Positions 45,171-57,400 of a stretch of DNA of 64,000 bases are shown piece after piece. Source of the stretch: Strongylocentrotus purpuratus (lineage: Eukaryota; Echinodermata; Echinoidea; Camarodonta; Strongylocentrotidae); assembly GCF_000002235.5 (NCBI RefSeq), contig NW_022145599.1:4796905-4860904 (forward strand), read 5' to 3'. Every line of letters starts with the position of its first letter. The stretch's first letter is position 1. The position numbers and the translations under genes are program-made. A model generated the notes under the pieces. It ran no database searches, had not been told where the DNA came from, and worked only from the letters and a program-made list of their open reading frames with translations.

Positions 45171-45179
45171 GAGGGGGCA

Positions 45180-46395
45180 CAGTGCCTCCCCCCACTTTCT
45201 CAAGTAACCCAAAAGTGCCCCTTTTTCCATAGGAAAAGTGCCCCTTTAACTTTCTAAGAAGCGCCCCTTTTTACATAAAAAGTGCCCCTATTACTTTGAT
45301 ATGTACCCCTATTAATTTTTAAAAGTGCCCCCTCCCCTTTCCATCTCTGATATGTGCCCATTTTATTTTGACATGTACCTTTTTTCCCTGACAAATTCCC
45401 AGTTTTCTTTGCAATAAGTGTCTTTTTTCCATTCTCATAAGTGCCCTTTTTAATCTCTAGTAAGTCCCCCTTTTCGGGTACGAGAAGCGCCCCTTTTCAC
45501 TTTTGTTAAGCGCCCCCTTCACCTCTGATAACTGCCCTATTCAAATCTTAGAGGTGCCCCTTTACTTTGACAATTGCCCCTTTTCCTTTGTAAGAAGTGC
45601 CTCTTTCCCTTTTAATAACTACCCCTTTTTAACTCGGATAAGCTCACCTTATATTTTCACATGCGCCCCCTTTCCTTTCTAATAAGTGCCCCTTTTCCTT
45701 ATGATAAGTGCCACCATTTAACAAAGAGCCCTTCGCCATCTCATAAATGCCCCTTTTCACCTATGAAAATAGTCCTTTTTCATTCTCATACTAGTGCCCC
45801 TTTTCATGTCTTGTAAATGACCCTATTCAATTCTGAAAGATACTCGTTTTATTTCGACAAGTGCCCCCTTTCCTCCTGATAAGTGCTCTTTTCATCTCTA
45901 ATGGCACCCCCTTTTATTTGACACGTGCCCCTTTTCCTTCCTAATAAATGCTCTTTTTCCTTCATATATTAAGTGCCTCTTTGCTTTTTCATAAAAGCCC
46001 CCTTTCACCTCCAATAAATGCCCCTATCAAAATCTGATCGGTGCCCCTTTTCTTTCAACAAATTCACATTTCCCTTTATTATTAGTGCCCCTTTTTCATT
46101 CTCATAAGTGCCTCTTTCATATAAGGTGTGTGCCCCTTTTCACCTCTGGTAATTAACCTTGTTAACAATGATACGTGCCCCTTTTCCTTTCTTATATATA
46201 TAAGGAACCTATCCCTTTTCATAAATGCCCCTATCAAAATCGGATGGTTGCCTCTTTTCCGTCGACAAATGCCCATTTTCACCTCTGATCATAAGCCTTT
46301 GTACTTTGACACGTGCTCCTTTTTATTTTCTAATAAATGTCTTATCCCTTCGATAAGTGTCCCCTTTTCCTCTCATCATTAAACGTGCCCCTAAT
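45180..46395 (+). repeat. GTGCCCCTTTT minisatellite, ~1.2 kb
   Basis: A ~25-30-bp unit, roughly AAGTGCCCCTTTTCMTTTYT, is repeated some forty times with heavy divergence. It begins beside GGCGAACCCGGGGGGCAGGG, a poly-G transposon-end-like word, and ends beside the MITE at 46406. Short frames in it are artefacts. Confidence 0.9.
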
Positions 46396-46405
46396 TTCAA
46401 GCGAC

Positions 46406-46783
46406 TTAGGCTGCGTTCATGCTTAAATTTTGAAGGCAGAATGAGCGATCTGAAACGCTCATCGTAAACGCTCATCGTGATCGCAGTTCCACGATGTAGT
46501 GTTCATGCTTACTTCTCAGGCAATTCTTCTTGGGTGGCCTTCAGCTGGATTCGCAAACCTGTGTGCGCATGCTACGTAGACCCACTAGAGGTCAGTGCGT
46601 TGACCCCATTTAAACGCGTTTACAAATTGTAAACGCATCTTTTTGTGAATTTACGATCGGCGATCGTGATCGCCGTTTTTCGGTGATTCTACAAAAGTGA
46701 GCATGAACGCAAGCGTGTTTTAAACTAAACGCGTAACGGATGCCTGATTCTGGCCGTCAAAATCAAGCATGAACGCGCCCTAA
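46406..46783. mobile_element. MITE with TAGGSYGCGTTCATGCTT ends
   Basis: TAGGCTGCGTTCATGCTT (46407-46424) is matched by AAGCATGAACGCGCCCTA at the right. The interior carries further inverted words (GATCGTGATCGCCG) and ATGAACGCAAGCGTG. This terminus type is common in deuterostome genomes; the superfamily was not assigned. Confidence 0.85.
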
Positions 46784-47440
46784 GAGCAATATCTCCCAAA
46801 GCTTGCTCGCTACGCTCGCTCACATTTATAGATGTTATAATTATGTTACTTATCAAAGGTCTTTTCAGTTTGCTGTTATAGGAATGTGCTTATTTATAAC
46901 CCGATGAGGATTGGTTTTTTCCTCTTTTTAAGATGTAGTTTTCACACTGCGACCTCACAAATCTTAATTTTTTCCTCGCTCGCTTTCCTCGCTCGCAAAT
47001 GATTTTTTCGACCATCACACCCAACTGCAAGGTATGATGCTTAAGCAATATTGTATACGATGTATAAAGAGAAACAAATATTGAAATCATCCCTGATAAT
47101 GTAATCAAATTATAGGGGTATATACCAATGTCTAATAAAAAAAGTTATCAAATGCTTTCCTTTTTATTGTAATTTTGCATGTAAAATAGATTTAGATGTG
47201 ATATTTTTTATTAATGATTTATATGTTCATTTCAAAAACCAAACTATTTTAAGTCTTTTAACTTCTTCTTCATCTTCTTCCAAGAAAAGTGCTGCTTCAA
47301 GGCCTTGAAAATTGCGCACTGTGTGTGGCTGTGAGGAGCCTGTGTGTGCCTGCTGGCCAGGATCCTTGGGCATATACATGTATGTACAGTGTGCGAGTAA
47401 AAACTTTTAATCCCGTGAGGGCAGTTTAGGTGTGCTTCTT
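46784..47440. other. No gene recognised
   Basis: It contains GCTCGCTACGCTCGCTCAC and CCTCGCTCGCTTTCCTCGCT short repeats and AT-rich sequence. Nothing further is supported. Confidence 0.4.
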
Positions 47441-47765
47441 TCCCAGTGAGGACTTAAATGCCTCCAGGGAGAGTGATCAGGCTGGGTCTACTGGAAGGTT
47501 GTTCCAGTCCTTGGTAGTTGTGGGGAAGAAGGAGCTGATGTAGACTTGGCTTGTAAACAGTGTCGCTCTGAAGCGGGGTCCGTGACCTCTTAATTGTTAC
47601 AGATGCCATGAGGTATTGTTGCCATTCAACGTCAACACGACCAAAGCGGATGCGATACAGCATTGCAAGACGGCTTTGCAGACGTCTACTAACTAGCGAG
47701 AGCCATTTTAGTTTGTTCATCATAGATGTAACACTGCTGGTACGATCGTAGTCACCACGACTCAA
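47440..47765 (-). pseudogene. LINE RT C-terminal fragment
   Basis: SSVTSMMNKLKWLSLVSRRL followed by QSRLAMLYRIRFGRVDVEWQ and SDTVYKPSLHQLLLPHNYQG is the C-terminal 'SVTSML..L.W..L..RR...RL.MLYKI' block of CR1/Jockey-like RTs. Only ~100 residues remain. Confidence 0.75.
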
Positions 47766-47829
47766 GTGTGGAAGATGAAGTCACGCCTCGACTCAGGTGT
47801 GGAAGGTGAAGAGAATAAAGAGGATGTAA

Positions 47830-49175
47830 CCCAGAAGGAAAAACCAGTTGCAACTGGTCCAGTTGAACCCGTTGAAGCCGACTGGTAACCCTGGATATTG
47901 AAATGGGCCAGTTGACCCAGACCAGTTGAATTCTAACTGGTCCAGTTGGAATTCAACTGGTCAAATTCTAACTGGTCCAGTAAGAATTCGATCAACTGGT
48001 CAAATTCTAACTGGTCCAGTAAGAATTCAACTGGTCTGGGTCAACTGGCCCATTTCAATTTCCAGGGTTACCAGTTGGATTTAACTGGTCTAACTGGACC
48101 AGTCGAACCATTTGGCATAACTTCCAACCAGTTGAAATCTCCAGTTGAAAATCTTGATAAGCAATTAGAAGTATAAAGTAACACTTTTACTAATTAATTT
48201 TGCCATTGGCAATTGGCAACAACACTAGTAATACCAGTTCGTCTGAAATTTCTAATGTAAAGGCATTGGTAACTAGTAGACTTAGTTAATACATAGCACA
48301 ATTAATTTTCCATATACTTGTATTTTATTGAACTTATTTTATTTCATAGTTGATGTTTTCCCTAATTCATGTTTAATTAAATGTTATTTATACGAAGTAG
48401 TGAAATGTCCGAATAATTGGCAATTTATATTTTGTATTATTTTCGAAATGAATTGCACATAACTAAATCATCAGTAAATAAGAAATATGCTGTAAATTCA
48501 GATAAATAATATTGAAACACAGATGTACACGCACCCCATATCCATTATGCAAATTAGCTGGTGTCAACTGGAAATTGGCCAACGGATCAGTTAGAATTTG
48601 ACCAGTTGAATTCTTACTGGTCCAGTTGGAATTAAACTGGTCAAATTTTACTGGTCAAATTCTAACTGGTCCAGTTGAAATTCAACTGCTCAAATTCTAA
48701 CTGGTCCAGTAGGAATTCAACTGGTCAAATTCTAACTGGTCCAGTTGGAATTCACAGACCAGTTATCAACTGGCCAACTGGAAATATGCCCACGGACCAG
48801 TTATCAACTGTTGCAACTGGAAATATGCCCACAGACCAGTTATCAACTGGTGCAACTGGAAATATGCCAACAGACGGCCAGATATCACCGGCGCAACTGG
48901 AAATATGCCATTCACAGACCAGTTATTAACTGGTGCAACTGGAAGTTTGCAAACAGATCAGTTATCAACTGGTGTAACTGGTCATTAAGGACTGGTTCCA
49001 GTTAAATGAAATGCAGTCGCACCAAATATCCGCTTGATGCGCATCATGGACCAGTTAGAATCAACTGGAACCGGTTGAATTTAACTGGTTCCAGTTGAAT
49101 CTAACTGTTTCCAGTTGAAGTTAACTGGAACCAGTTGGAAATTTCAACTGGTGGTAACTGGTTTTTCCTTCTGGG
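47830..49175. mobile_element. Fold-back element with arms of CAACTG/CAGTTG words
   Basis: A 20-base terminal inverted repeat, CCCAGAAGGAAAAACCAGTT at 47830-47849, is matched exactly by AACTGGTTTTTCCTTCTGGG at 49156-49175. Inside, both arms (to about 48175, and from about 48550) are dense arrays of AACTGGTCCAGTT, CAACTGGTCAAATTCTAACT and ACCAGTTATCAACTG words. These are self-complementary, so any part can pair with any other. The ~370-bp centre is unique and AT-rich. No transposase. Short frames across the arms are artefacts. Confidence 0.85.
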
Positions 49176-49177
49176 AA

Positions 49178-52100
49178 ATGACCCCTCCTTCACAGAAAGT
49201 GATAGGTTCACCAATTCATACGTCCTCACCAAGAAGACAAGTTGTAAAACCTAAGAAGATAAGTTTCCATATTCTTAATGTGGGTTGTCAAGGGCCAAAA
49301 AGCAATCTTTTCATCTTCGGATGTAAATCCATGATCAGGACGTCGTCATTGGAACAGAATCTTGGTTATCGTCATGCAATCAACATCATCGAGGTCTTCC
49401 CAACTGATCACATTGAGAGGAGGGATCGACCAAATGACCCCCATAGTGGGGTGTTCATATCTATAAGAAGGAACTTCTTGCAACAAGAGAGATAGAACTT
49501 GAAACTAACTGTGAAATTATTTGGTGTAAATTGAACATGGCGTGGTCTAAGACACTTCATGTAGCTGCTTACTATAGGCCCCATGAAAATGACGAAGAAA
49601 GCCTCACAGAACTCCAGCAATCTTTGAGTAGATTAAATCATGATCACATAGCAGTGATAGGTGGTGATTTCAATCTGCCTGGATGGAATTGGAATACCCG
49701 ACAAGTGAAGGCATGCCACTACTCTGCACTTCATCATGCCTTTGATTCAATAGTGGATGATCATGGTCTAACACAAGTAGTCACAGAGACAACAAGAGGA
49801 TAAAATGTACTCGGTCTGTTCCTAGTTAGTAACCCAACGTTGATCACTGATGTATCAGTTAAACCCGGCATTTCAGATCATGACTGCCCGCTGCTCACAA
49901 TTGCTAGATGTCCGACTCGGCAGAATTAGCAAGCGAGAATCAACATCTACAGCAAAGCTGACTGGAAAAAGTTTGCTGACTTTATGGAAGGTGTCGGAGA
50001 GGAAATTGCAGACAAGCTTGACTTATGCTTCGTGAATGAAGCATGGATTATCTTTAAGAGTGGAATAGAGAAGGGATTGTACCACAAAAACTGACATCTA
50101 AGAAGGATGACCATGGATTACGAACAAGAAAAGAAGGATCATCCAAAGGATAGACAGGTTGAACAAAAAATGTCGAGACCTACAATCAAGAAATCATGGA
50201 CTCATCCCCTATCTTTTGGAGGAAGAAGTAAGAACAATCAAGAAAACACTACAACAAGAGCTAAAGGAGGGTGTATTGGAATTATGTGGAATCCCTTTTT
50301 TCTACCGATGAAGATAACACAAAACATGACATTATGAAGAGATTTTGGAGGTTCATCAAACATAACAGGTCTGACAACACAGGAATAGCAGAACTGAAAA
50401 CTAATGGTACTACAGTCACTGATACGATAGCAATAGCTGAAGCACTGAACCAACGGTTCCAAAGTGCATTCACCAAGGAAAAACCCATCCCAGACAACTA
50501 CCGCGACCTCATCATTTCAAGGAAGAGAGGATATTGTGCTCACACCAAAGGGTGTAGAAAATTTGCTCTTTGGCTTGTAGATACACAAAGCTACTGGACC
50601 GGACGGTATAACTAAACAAGTCTTGAAGCAATTGGCAACAACTCTGGCTCCTATTCTTTGTGATATATTCCGCTTGTCCTATGAAACGAGTGTAATACCA
50701 GAGGACTGGCGTGAGGCGAATGATATACCAATCTACAAGAAACGTAATAGATCAACTCCAATAAACTATCGTCCCATCTCACTAACATGCATTTGCTGCA
50801 AACTAATGGAACATGTTCTAGCCAGCAAAAGCATGGGGACAGAAATAGCATCATCTTCCCCCTTCAATATGGCTTTTGCAAGAACATGTCATATGAACAA
50901 CAGTTATTAGGATTCACAAGTGATCTGCACAAGAACTTGGACGAAGGACGTCAAACGGATGCCATAATCATGGATTTTTCGAAAGCATTCAACAAGGTTG
51001 GGCATCAACGGCTCTTGCACAAATTGCAGTTCTATGGTGTCAGAGGGAAGAATCTTGGATGGATCCAAAGCTTTCTCCATGGAAGAAGTCAAAGAGTCCT
51101 TTTGGATGGCAAGAACTCATCATCAATAGCAGTGGAATCTGGAGTGCCTCAAGGGTCGGTTCTTGGACCTTGTCTCTTTCTATTCTACATAAATGACTTG
51201 CCAAATGGTCTAGCATCCAAAGTTCGCCTATTTGCCGATGATGCTATTTCCTACATGACCATCGACAACCAACATTATGCACACAATCTTCAACAAGACC
51301 TCAACAGGATTAGAGACCGGGCTGAAAAATGGATGATCGTTTTGAACACGGACAAATGCAAGGTACTCACAGTCTCCAGGAAAAGAAGCAAGGCACAACA
51401 CACATGTGTATCATCTGAAGAACACACCCCCCCCCCCCCTTGAAACCGTTGACTCTGCGAAGTACTTGGGTGTTACCATCACTTCTAATCTCAAGTGGAC
51501 CAAACATATCAATATACTGTCAACAAAGCCAATAACGTCCTCGCCTTTCTAAGACGCAATCTACGCATTAAATCTTCTGACCTCAAACCCACTGCATACA
51601 AACTGTTGGTTTGACCGATCGTCGAGTATGCTTCCTCTGTCTGGGACCCAGCTTACCCAAACCTCATTTAAAAAGTTGAAATGGTGCAAAGAAGAGCTGC
51701 AAGATTCACTCTGAATCGTTTATACATAATACATCAAGTGTCAGCAGTATGCTGAAAGAACTTGATTGGACCAGTCTACAATAGCGCAGAGAAAATGACA
51801 GACTAACTATGATGTATAATATACACAACGATCTCGCTCTTCTTCCGGCTCAGGACTATATCATACAAGTCACCCAGTTGACGAGAGCCACCCCACCACA
51901 TTCCTATCAGATGCCAAACTCAAGAACTGAATCGCATCGGCATTCATTCTTTCCGAGGATTGTAAGGAGTTGGAATTCCCTGCCCTCAGAAATTTGTGTA
52001 GCGCCATCTGTTGGAGCCTTCCGTAGTCGACTGCAGACGGTTGGTGACAGCAAGTGGCTAGTCTTCCTCCATCTTATACATGAGCTTGTAAATATTTGTA

Positions 52101-52205
52101 AATAACCTGTATTATAATGTAAATAGCACTCGAATGGACGTAAATTGCGGTTCACACACAAACGCACATAGTTTGCAAGAATCTTCAGTCAATTGAAGGA
52201 GGCAG
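49178..52205 (+). mobile_element. Decayed LINE: endonuclease and RT
   Basis: In order: KISFHILNVGCQG and FPTDHIERRDRPNDPHSGVF (endonuclease start), LHVAAYYRPHENDEESL and VIGGDFNLPGWNW (endonuclease metal-site block, 49531-49803), WREANDIPIYKKRNRST and NYRPISLTCICCKLMEHVL (RT fingers), MDFSKAFNKVGHQRLL, ESGVPQGSVLGPCLFL and LFADDAISYM (RT active site, ~51230). The C-terminus is in 51445-52105 (SFFPRIVRSWNSLPSEI). Several frameshifts and stops make it inactive. The 3' end shows (AGAAGA). Its 5' end abuts the fold-back element at 49175. Confidence 0.85.
50787..51443 (+). pseudogene. LINE RT catalytic core (longest open piece)
   Basis: 218 codons. The catalytic aspartates are present in MDFSKAFN and in LFADDAI; the residue after ADD is A where T or V is common. 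A C run (51426-51439) precedes the shift out of frame into ETVDSAKYLGVTITSNLKW. Confidence 0.85.
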
Positions 52206-52594
52206 ACTTAATCAGAAGAAGAAGAGTTAAGAGCCGTAGAATAGAAAATAAGTGCTGCCTGACGCTTCTCCTCCTGATTGGTTACGGCATACCATTACCA
52301 GGATCCTTGCTACTGCATAGACGCGCATAGGCCTAGATCTAGAGTGATTTTGAATTGTTCTACGATCTTCCTATCAAAGCTCAGATGCAGACATTATTTC
52401 TCTTCCTCACATCTGCTGTTTTGTGTTCCTACACAAAGAAGTTAAATAAGATAAAACTGGAGACAATAGATATAATGTTCATGACCTTGGCGTGTCCTTT
52501 ATTGTGCAACCTATTTCAACCGCGTTTCTTTTACACAAGAGATATGCATGCGCGCATATGAATGTAGTTATAGCATATAACTCATCTCATTACA
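52206..52594 (-). repeat. Putative Gypsy LTR (3' LTR)
   Basis: On the minus strand a polypurine tract (AAAAGAAGGGGGA, 52607-52595) is followed directly by TGTAATGAGATGAGTTATAT, a TG start typical of LTRs. An AATAAA sits ~95 bases in (52503-52498, minus). The far end near 52206-52252 is not sharply defined, because no second LTR is in the window to compare. Confidence 0.55.
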
Positions 52595-53029
52595 TCCCCC
52601 TTCTTTTAACAAACAAATGAATGGTAATTTACAGACTTATTCTGTTTCTTATTCCGTTTATATTTACAAAAGTCTGATTTCGAATGTGAATCATAAATCT
52701 CACTTTTGAAGAATTGTTTGAAAATGTCTTTGGAGCAATTAAAGCTCAATAACTTTCTCGATCACTATTTTCATATCAGTAATATCTCTTTAGGTATCTT
52801 TTAGGGTGTATTCATTTTGTATGGTATTTTCTCCTTTTTTTCAAAGCGTTTCAAGATTCCATTAAGGGATTTAAAACTTTTATATTTGAACGATTATTAA
52901 ATCCCTGTTTTTCATTCATCTGAAGCTATATATGTACATGCATTTTAAAATATAACAATATTTTTGAACTTGTTCAACATCAACAACTTTAAATTCATTA
53001 AACAATTTCTAACTCTATCATAGTGTCTA

Positions 53030-54160
53030 TAATGACAAAATAACGATGAAAATGTACAGGTCTGCGAACATGTCGACCTGATCTAGTGACATATGTGTTC
53101 TGAGTTTGTTTAGCGCTGTTTTGTGATCTGTGTGTGCTTCCATCTGTTGGCATGTTGTCTTGATCATTCTGTTAAATGACTTGTTCTATGTCATGATGGA
53201 TTTCAGGTTTTTCTCCTGTTTTCCGAATGTGTCTACGGGTGCGTCGTAGAGTTTGGCCACTTGGTGTTTGCACCTCATAGGACTTTGGTTCAGATCTCTT
53301 CTTTAGGACTGTTCCTTTGTCCCAGTGTCCATTTTCCTGGTTTTTTATGCGAACCCGCTGTCCTTGGTGAAATGGTGGGAGGGGACGCGTGTTCCTGGAG
53401 TATAGTAGAACTTCTGCTGATCTTATCTTTCTTGAAGGCGTTCTTTCACTGCTTCCCTATTAGGATCACGGATCCTTACTGGAAGATTCGTCTGGATCTT
53501 TCTACCCAGTAGTAGTTCTGCTGGTGACGGTAGATATTGAGAGTCGATGGGTGTTGCCCTCACGTACTGCAAAGCCTTGTCGACGTCTTGTCTGGCTCGC
53601 TTCGCTTTCGTCATCGTCATCTTCATGGTTTGTACCTGACGTTCAATATATCCATTTGACTGCGGGTATCTCGGGCTTGAGGTTACATGAGTAAAACTCC
53701 ACTCGTCAGCAAAGGATTTGAACTGAGAGCTACTGTATTGAGGACCATTTAATTGTCACTCAAAACTTTCTCTGGTGTGCCGTGTTCGGAGAATACTTCC
53801 TTCAGTATGTCAATGGCACAGGCACTTGTTGATCGTCCTAGGATTTTCTTGACAATTGGGTACTTATAATGTACATCTGCAATTAGTAAGTAGGCCTACT
53901 CCTTACCATCCAAGTGGAACAAATCAGTGGCAATGACCTGCCACGGTCTTGTTGGAAACAGCACCCATACCAGGGAGAGTGCATCTTCCACGAGAGGATG
54001 ATCAAGTTGATAACCACACAACACCTGCAGGAATACAGGGTTTAGATTTTTTTTCCTTTTTTCTTCTTCAAATCTTAATTTAAGAAGTTCATTTCTATCA
54101 TCATCATCACCATTTGCTTTGAGGCTGTGCCCCTCAGCAAATAGCACTATTGGAGTCACC
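53030..54160 (-). pseudogene. Gypsy-type integrase and pol C-terminus, frameshifted
   Basis: Minus strand: RPWQVIATDLFHLDGKE (integrase core start with catalytic Asp, ~53900-53950), degraded core with SQYSSSQFKSFADEW and PRYPQSNGYIERQVQTM (second catalytic region, ~53640-53740), AELLLGRKIQTNLPV (~53500), and a C-terminal chromodomain-free tail rich in Arg/Gln (GQRVRIKNQENGHWDKGTVL, ~53340). Stops and shifts show it is inactive. The LTR at 52206-52594 belongs to it. Confidence 0.8.
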
Positions 54161-54428
54161 CCTTACACATAGTTTTAACCAGAACTTCTCAAGACAGTGT
54201 ATATTTGTATACTATTAATAACCTTTTAAAGTCCACTCCAAATTTTATTAAACCGAAAATGGAAAATCTTTTGCCCAATTGATCGTGAGCCCGGCAGCCA
54301 CTGAGCAGCGCCAGGTCGACGTTGCTCTATCCCTTATTGTTGAACGCCAAACAACTAGGTAGCAGCAGCTCCCGTCTTAATTTATATTTATTATTATTAT
54401 TATTATTATTTTGCAAATTTTTAGGACC

Positions 54429-57400
54429 ATGGCATGTCGTCTATTCAAAGCTCGCTCACTTGGTGAAAATCAGTCCATGCTAAAAGTGGAGGGCTTTTCA
54501 GGAATGGCTCATGATCTTCTTTCGCTTGTTGATGCTGCTGCCCTGAAAGTGACCGGGAACTTGAACCTGACCTTGTATGCTCTCAAGGTCATTCCACATC
54601 ATCTGTATCCTGTCTTATTGGCAGCGAGTTTAGAAAGGGGTTTGGCTGTTTCTACCAAAGCTATTGTTGGGGCCTGGCCATTAGCTTCACTCAACTTTTC
54701 AACCCTTCAACATTTTTCAAAGTACGTGGATGATATGTACTTTACATATTGCATGAATAAACATGATCCCCCCCCCCACACCACTTGGCAGTTATAAGGA
54801 TGATAATAAGTTATCTGCACTAACCACTAACTGACCCGAGCATAAGTTACCATTATTATTACCCAATTTGCTAGATTTCAGAGCACATTTTCCACTCACT
54901 GAGGAGCATGCCGTTCCAGTTCTAGTCAATTTTCAACAGGCCACAATAACTAACATATTTGTATTCAAGTGGATGGAGATAGTAGCTCTATGGCCCCAAA
55001 TCAAAGGACTCAATAAACAGAGAGAGACTGAAATCGGTGTAAAGAGGATTTAAATTCACTTTAATACTCTGTACGTCTGCTGAATAATTTGTATCAAGAG
55101 CATATCCGATTACATTCTGCTCCAAATTTTGGGTTTCAAAAGAAAGTTGCTTATTTCATTGCACATTTTCTCCTGCTTCATGTGTACTTTATTTCTGTAT
55201 CATCCATGATAACATGAGAAAAGGTTTGTGATTGAAAATATAATATTTTAAAAAGATAAAATAAGAAATGGAAAGATACAGTGAAGAAAGAAAGTAGTAT
55301 GGTTGGTCTAAATGAAGAGGATGCTTGATAGTCGAGACAAGTAGTGGAAGGAGGGAGTGTCATCATTGGGTCATTGGGTGAAAGTCAGTAACCCCTCGTA
55401 GGAGGGAAAATGCTGACTTTAATAAATGATGATGATAGATGATAAACCCAAACTCCATTAATTAACAGATAATCTACATGTAGAAGATGACCACGTGTCT
55501 GTACTTTAATCAAATCTGTTCAAGAGATTGTTATGTTAACTGTAGTACTGTACAGTTTTTTTTTTTTCTTATTTCAATCAGTTTACCCAGCATCCGAGGG
55601 CCTAATGAACAGCATGACCATCCTGCTCTAGCTGCAGCTATTGCTATATCAGAGCAGAAAGAGAGCAGAATTCAAGACATTGACATCACCTCACTCAACC
55701 TCAGTAAGCATTCCCCTATACAAATTTCAGTACGCTTACACGCGAGCTCGTCAGCGTGCTCGCCAACGAGTTCGTTGACGAGCAAGCAGACGAACTCGCC
55801 AGCGAGCTCGTTTCGTTCCAAATATGCAAATTAGCTACGAACTCGTTGGCGTGCTCGAAATATACACGCTCGTCACTGGCCGATAAGCTTGTTGGCGAGC
55901 TCGTCGGCGAGTTCGTCAACGAGTTCGTCGGCGAGTTCGTCAACGAGTTCGTTGACGAGCAAGCAGACGAACTCGCCAGCGAGCTCGTTTCGTTCCAAAT
56001 ATGCAAATTAGCTACGAACTCGTTGGCGTGCTCGAAATATACACGCTCGTCACTGGCCGATAAGCTTGTTGGCGAGCTCGTCGGCGAGTTCGTCAACGAG
56101 TTCGTCGGCGAGTTCGTCAACGAGTTCGTCGGCGAGTTCGTCATGAGTTCGTCGACGAGCTCGTCGGCGAGTTCGTCGACAATCTCGTGGAAAAAATGGC
56201 TGCACGCTTTATAATGGCATGCTTAACAGCAGGTTGGCATTGAGAACAAATTTGTGTCTACATATAGAGGTGAACTTGATGATCCTGTTGAGCTATTGGC
56301 AAGCATATATATATATTTATCTAAATTATCAGCCTTTCAATATCCTGGTAACATCTGCAGGCTGGCCATGCAAGGGCAATTCAGTTGGCTAGCTGGTGAA
56401 GAATACAGTGATACTCTTAGGGCAATTTAAAAGCTCATTACTTCTGGGATATCAATCAATTAAATCACTAATATATCAAAGAACAGAAAGAAAAGATTTA
56501 ACATAAAATGTAACTTAAAACAAGTAGCTCTTTATTAGAGTCGATACAAACCCTGTATAATGCATATGTTACCTGTATGCAGGGTTCACAACTTCACACA
56601 ACAATATGAATGAATAAATGATTTCCAAATTATATAATTACACTGTATAATGAAATTAAATATGTGAGTAATTACACTGTATAATACTCTGCCTTTGAAG
56701 AAATATTATTATCCATTTTGGTAATTATTTATCCATCATTCTAATCACTCATAATATTACAAAGATCCAAACTAATAAAGCGGTATTCATACAATAACTA
56801 TGTAGCATCCCCCCTTTTTGTCAGTGTATTCACCAACCCAGGGTACCAAGTAATGATACATGTACACTATAGGATCTCTAGAACAATCCCTTCTTTATAT
56901 CCGCTAGCAAACTAGTTTTCAGTATTCAGACCAAATGCATTCTTGTGCTCTCATGTTGCCTAAAAGGTAGGGTTTGTCATTCAAGATACAGAAATGTTTA
57001 CATGAATATAACCTTATCACATAGATATCTAATGTTACTTTATTGAAGTGAATATACTATGTGCTAGATAGATAAACAAAATTCCCAATATATGAAAAGA
57101 TATCTCACTAGAAAGAGAATGAATACATTATCTCATTAATCATTACTCTACACTTCTCTTTCATAAATGTATAAGAGAGGTAGGCCTAACTGTTGGCCTA
57201 GTCTTATTATAAATACACAATAGAACATTTAGTTAAAAGGTGTGAGAAATTAGTTTTTCTCTTACCTAAAACAAAGGAGCTGCAATACCATTCAAAAACC
57301 CATGTCTGCTCTCCACAACAGCAAGATAGAAAAAGACTTGACCAAATGGGCCTAAATCAATTCATTCTTATCAGGAATGCTACCAGTGGTAATTCCACAA

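Noticed and set aside
46784..47000. GCTCGC repeats as an extension of the GAGCTCG fold-back system
   Set aside because: Words are different, few, and not bounded by inverted termini.
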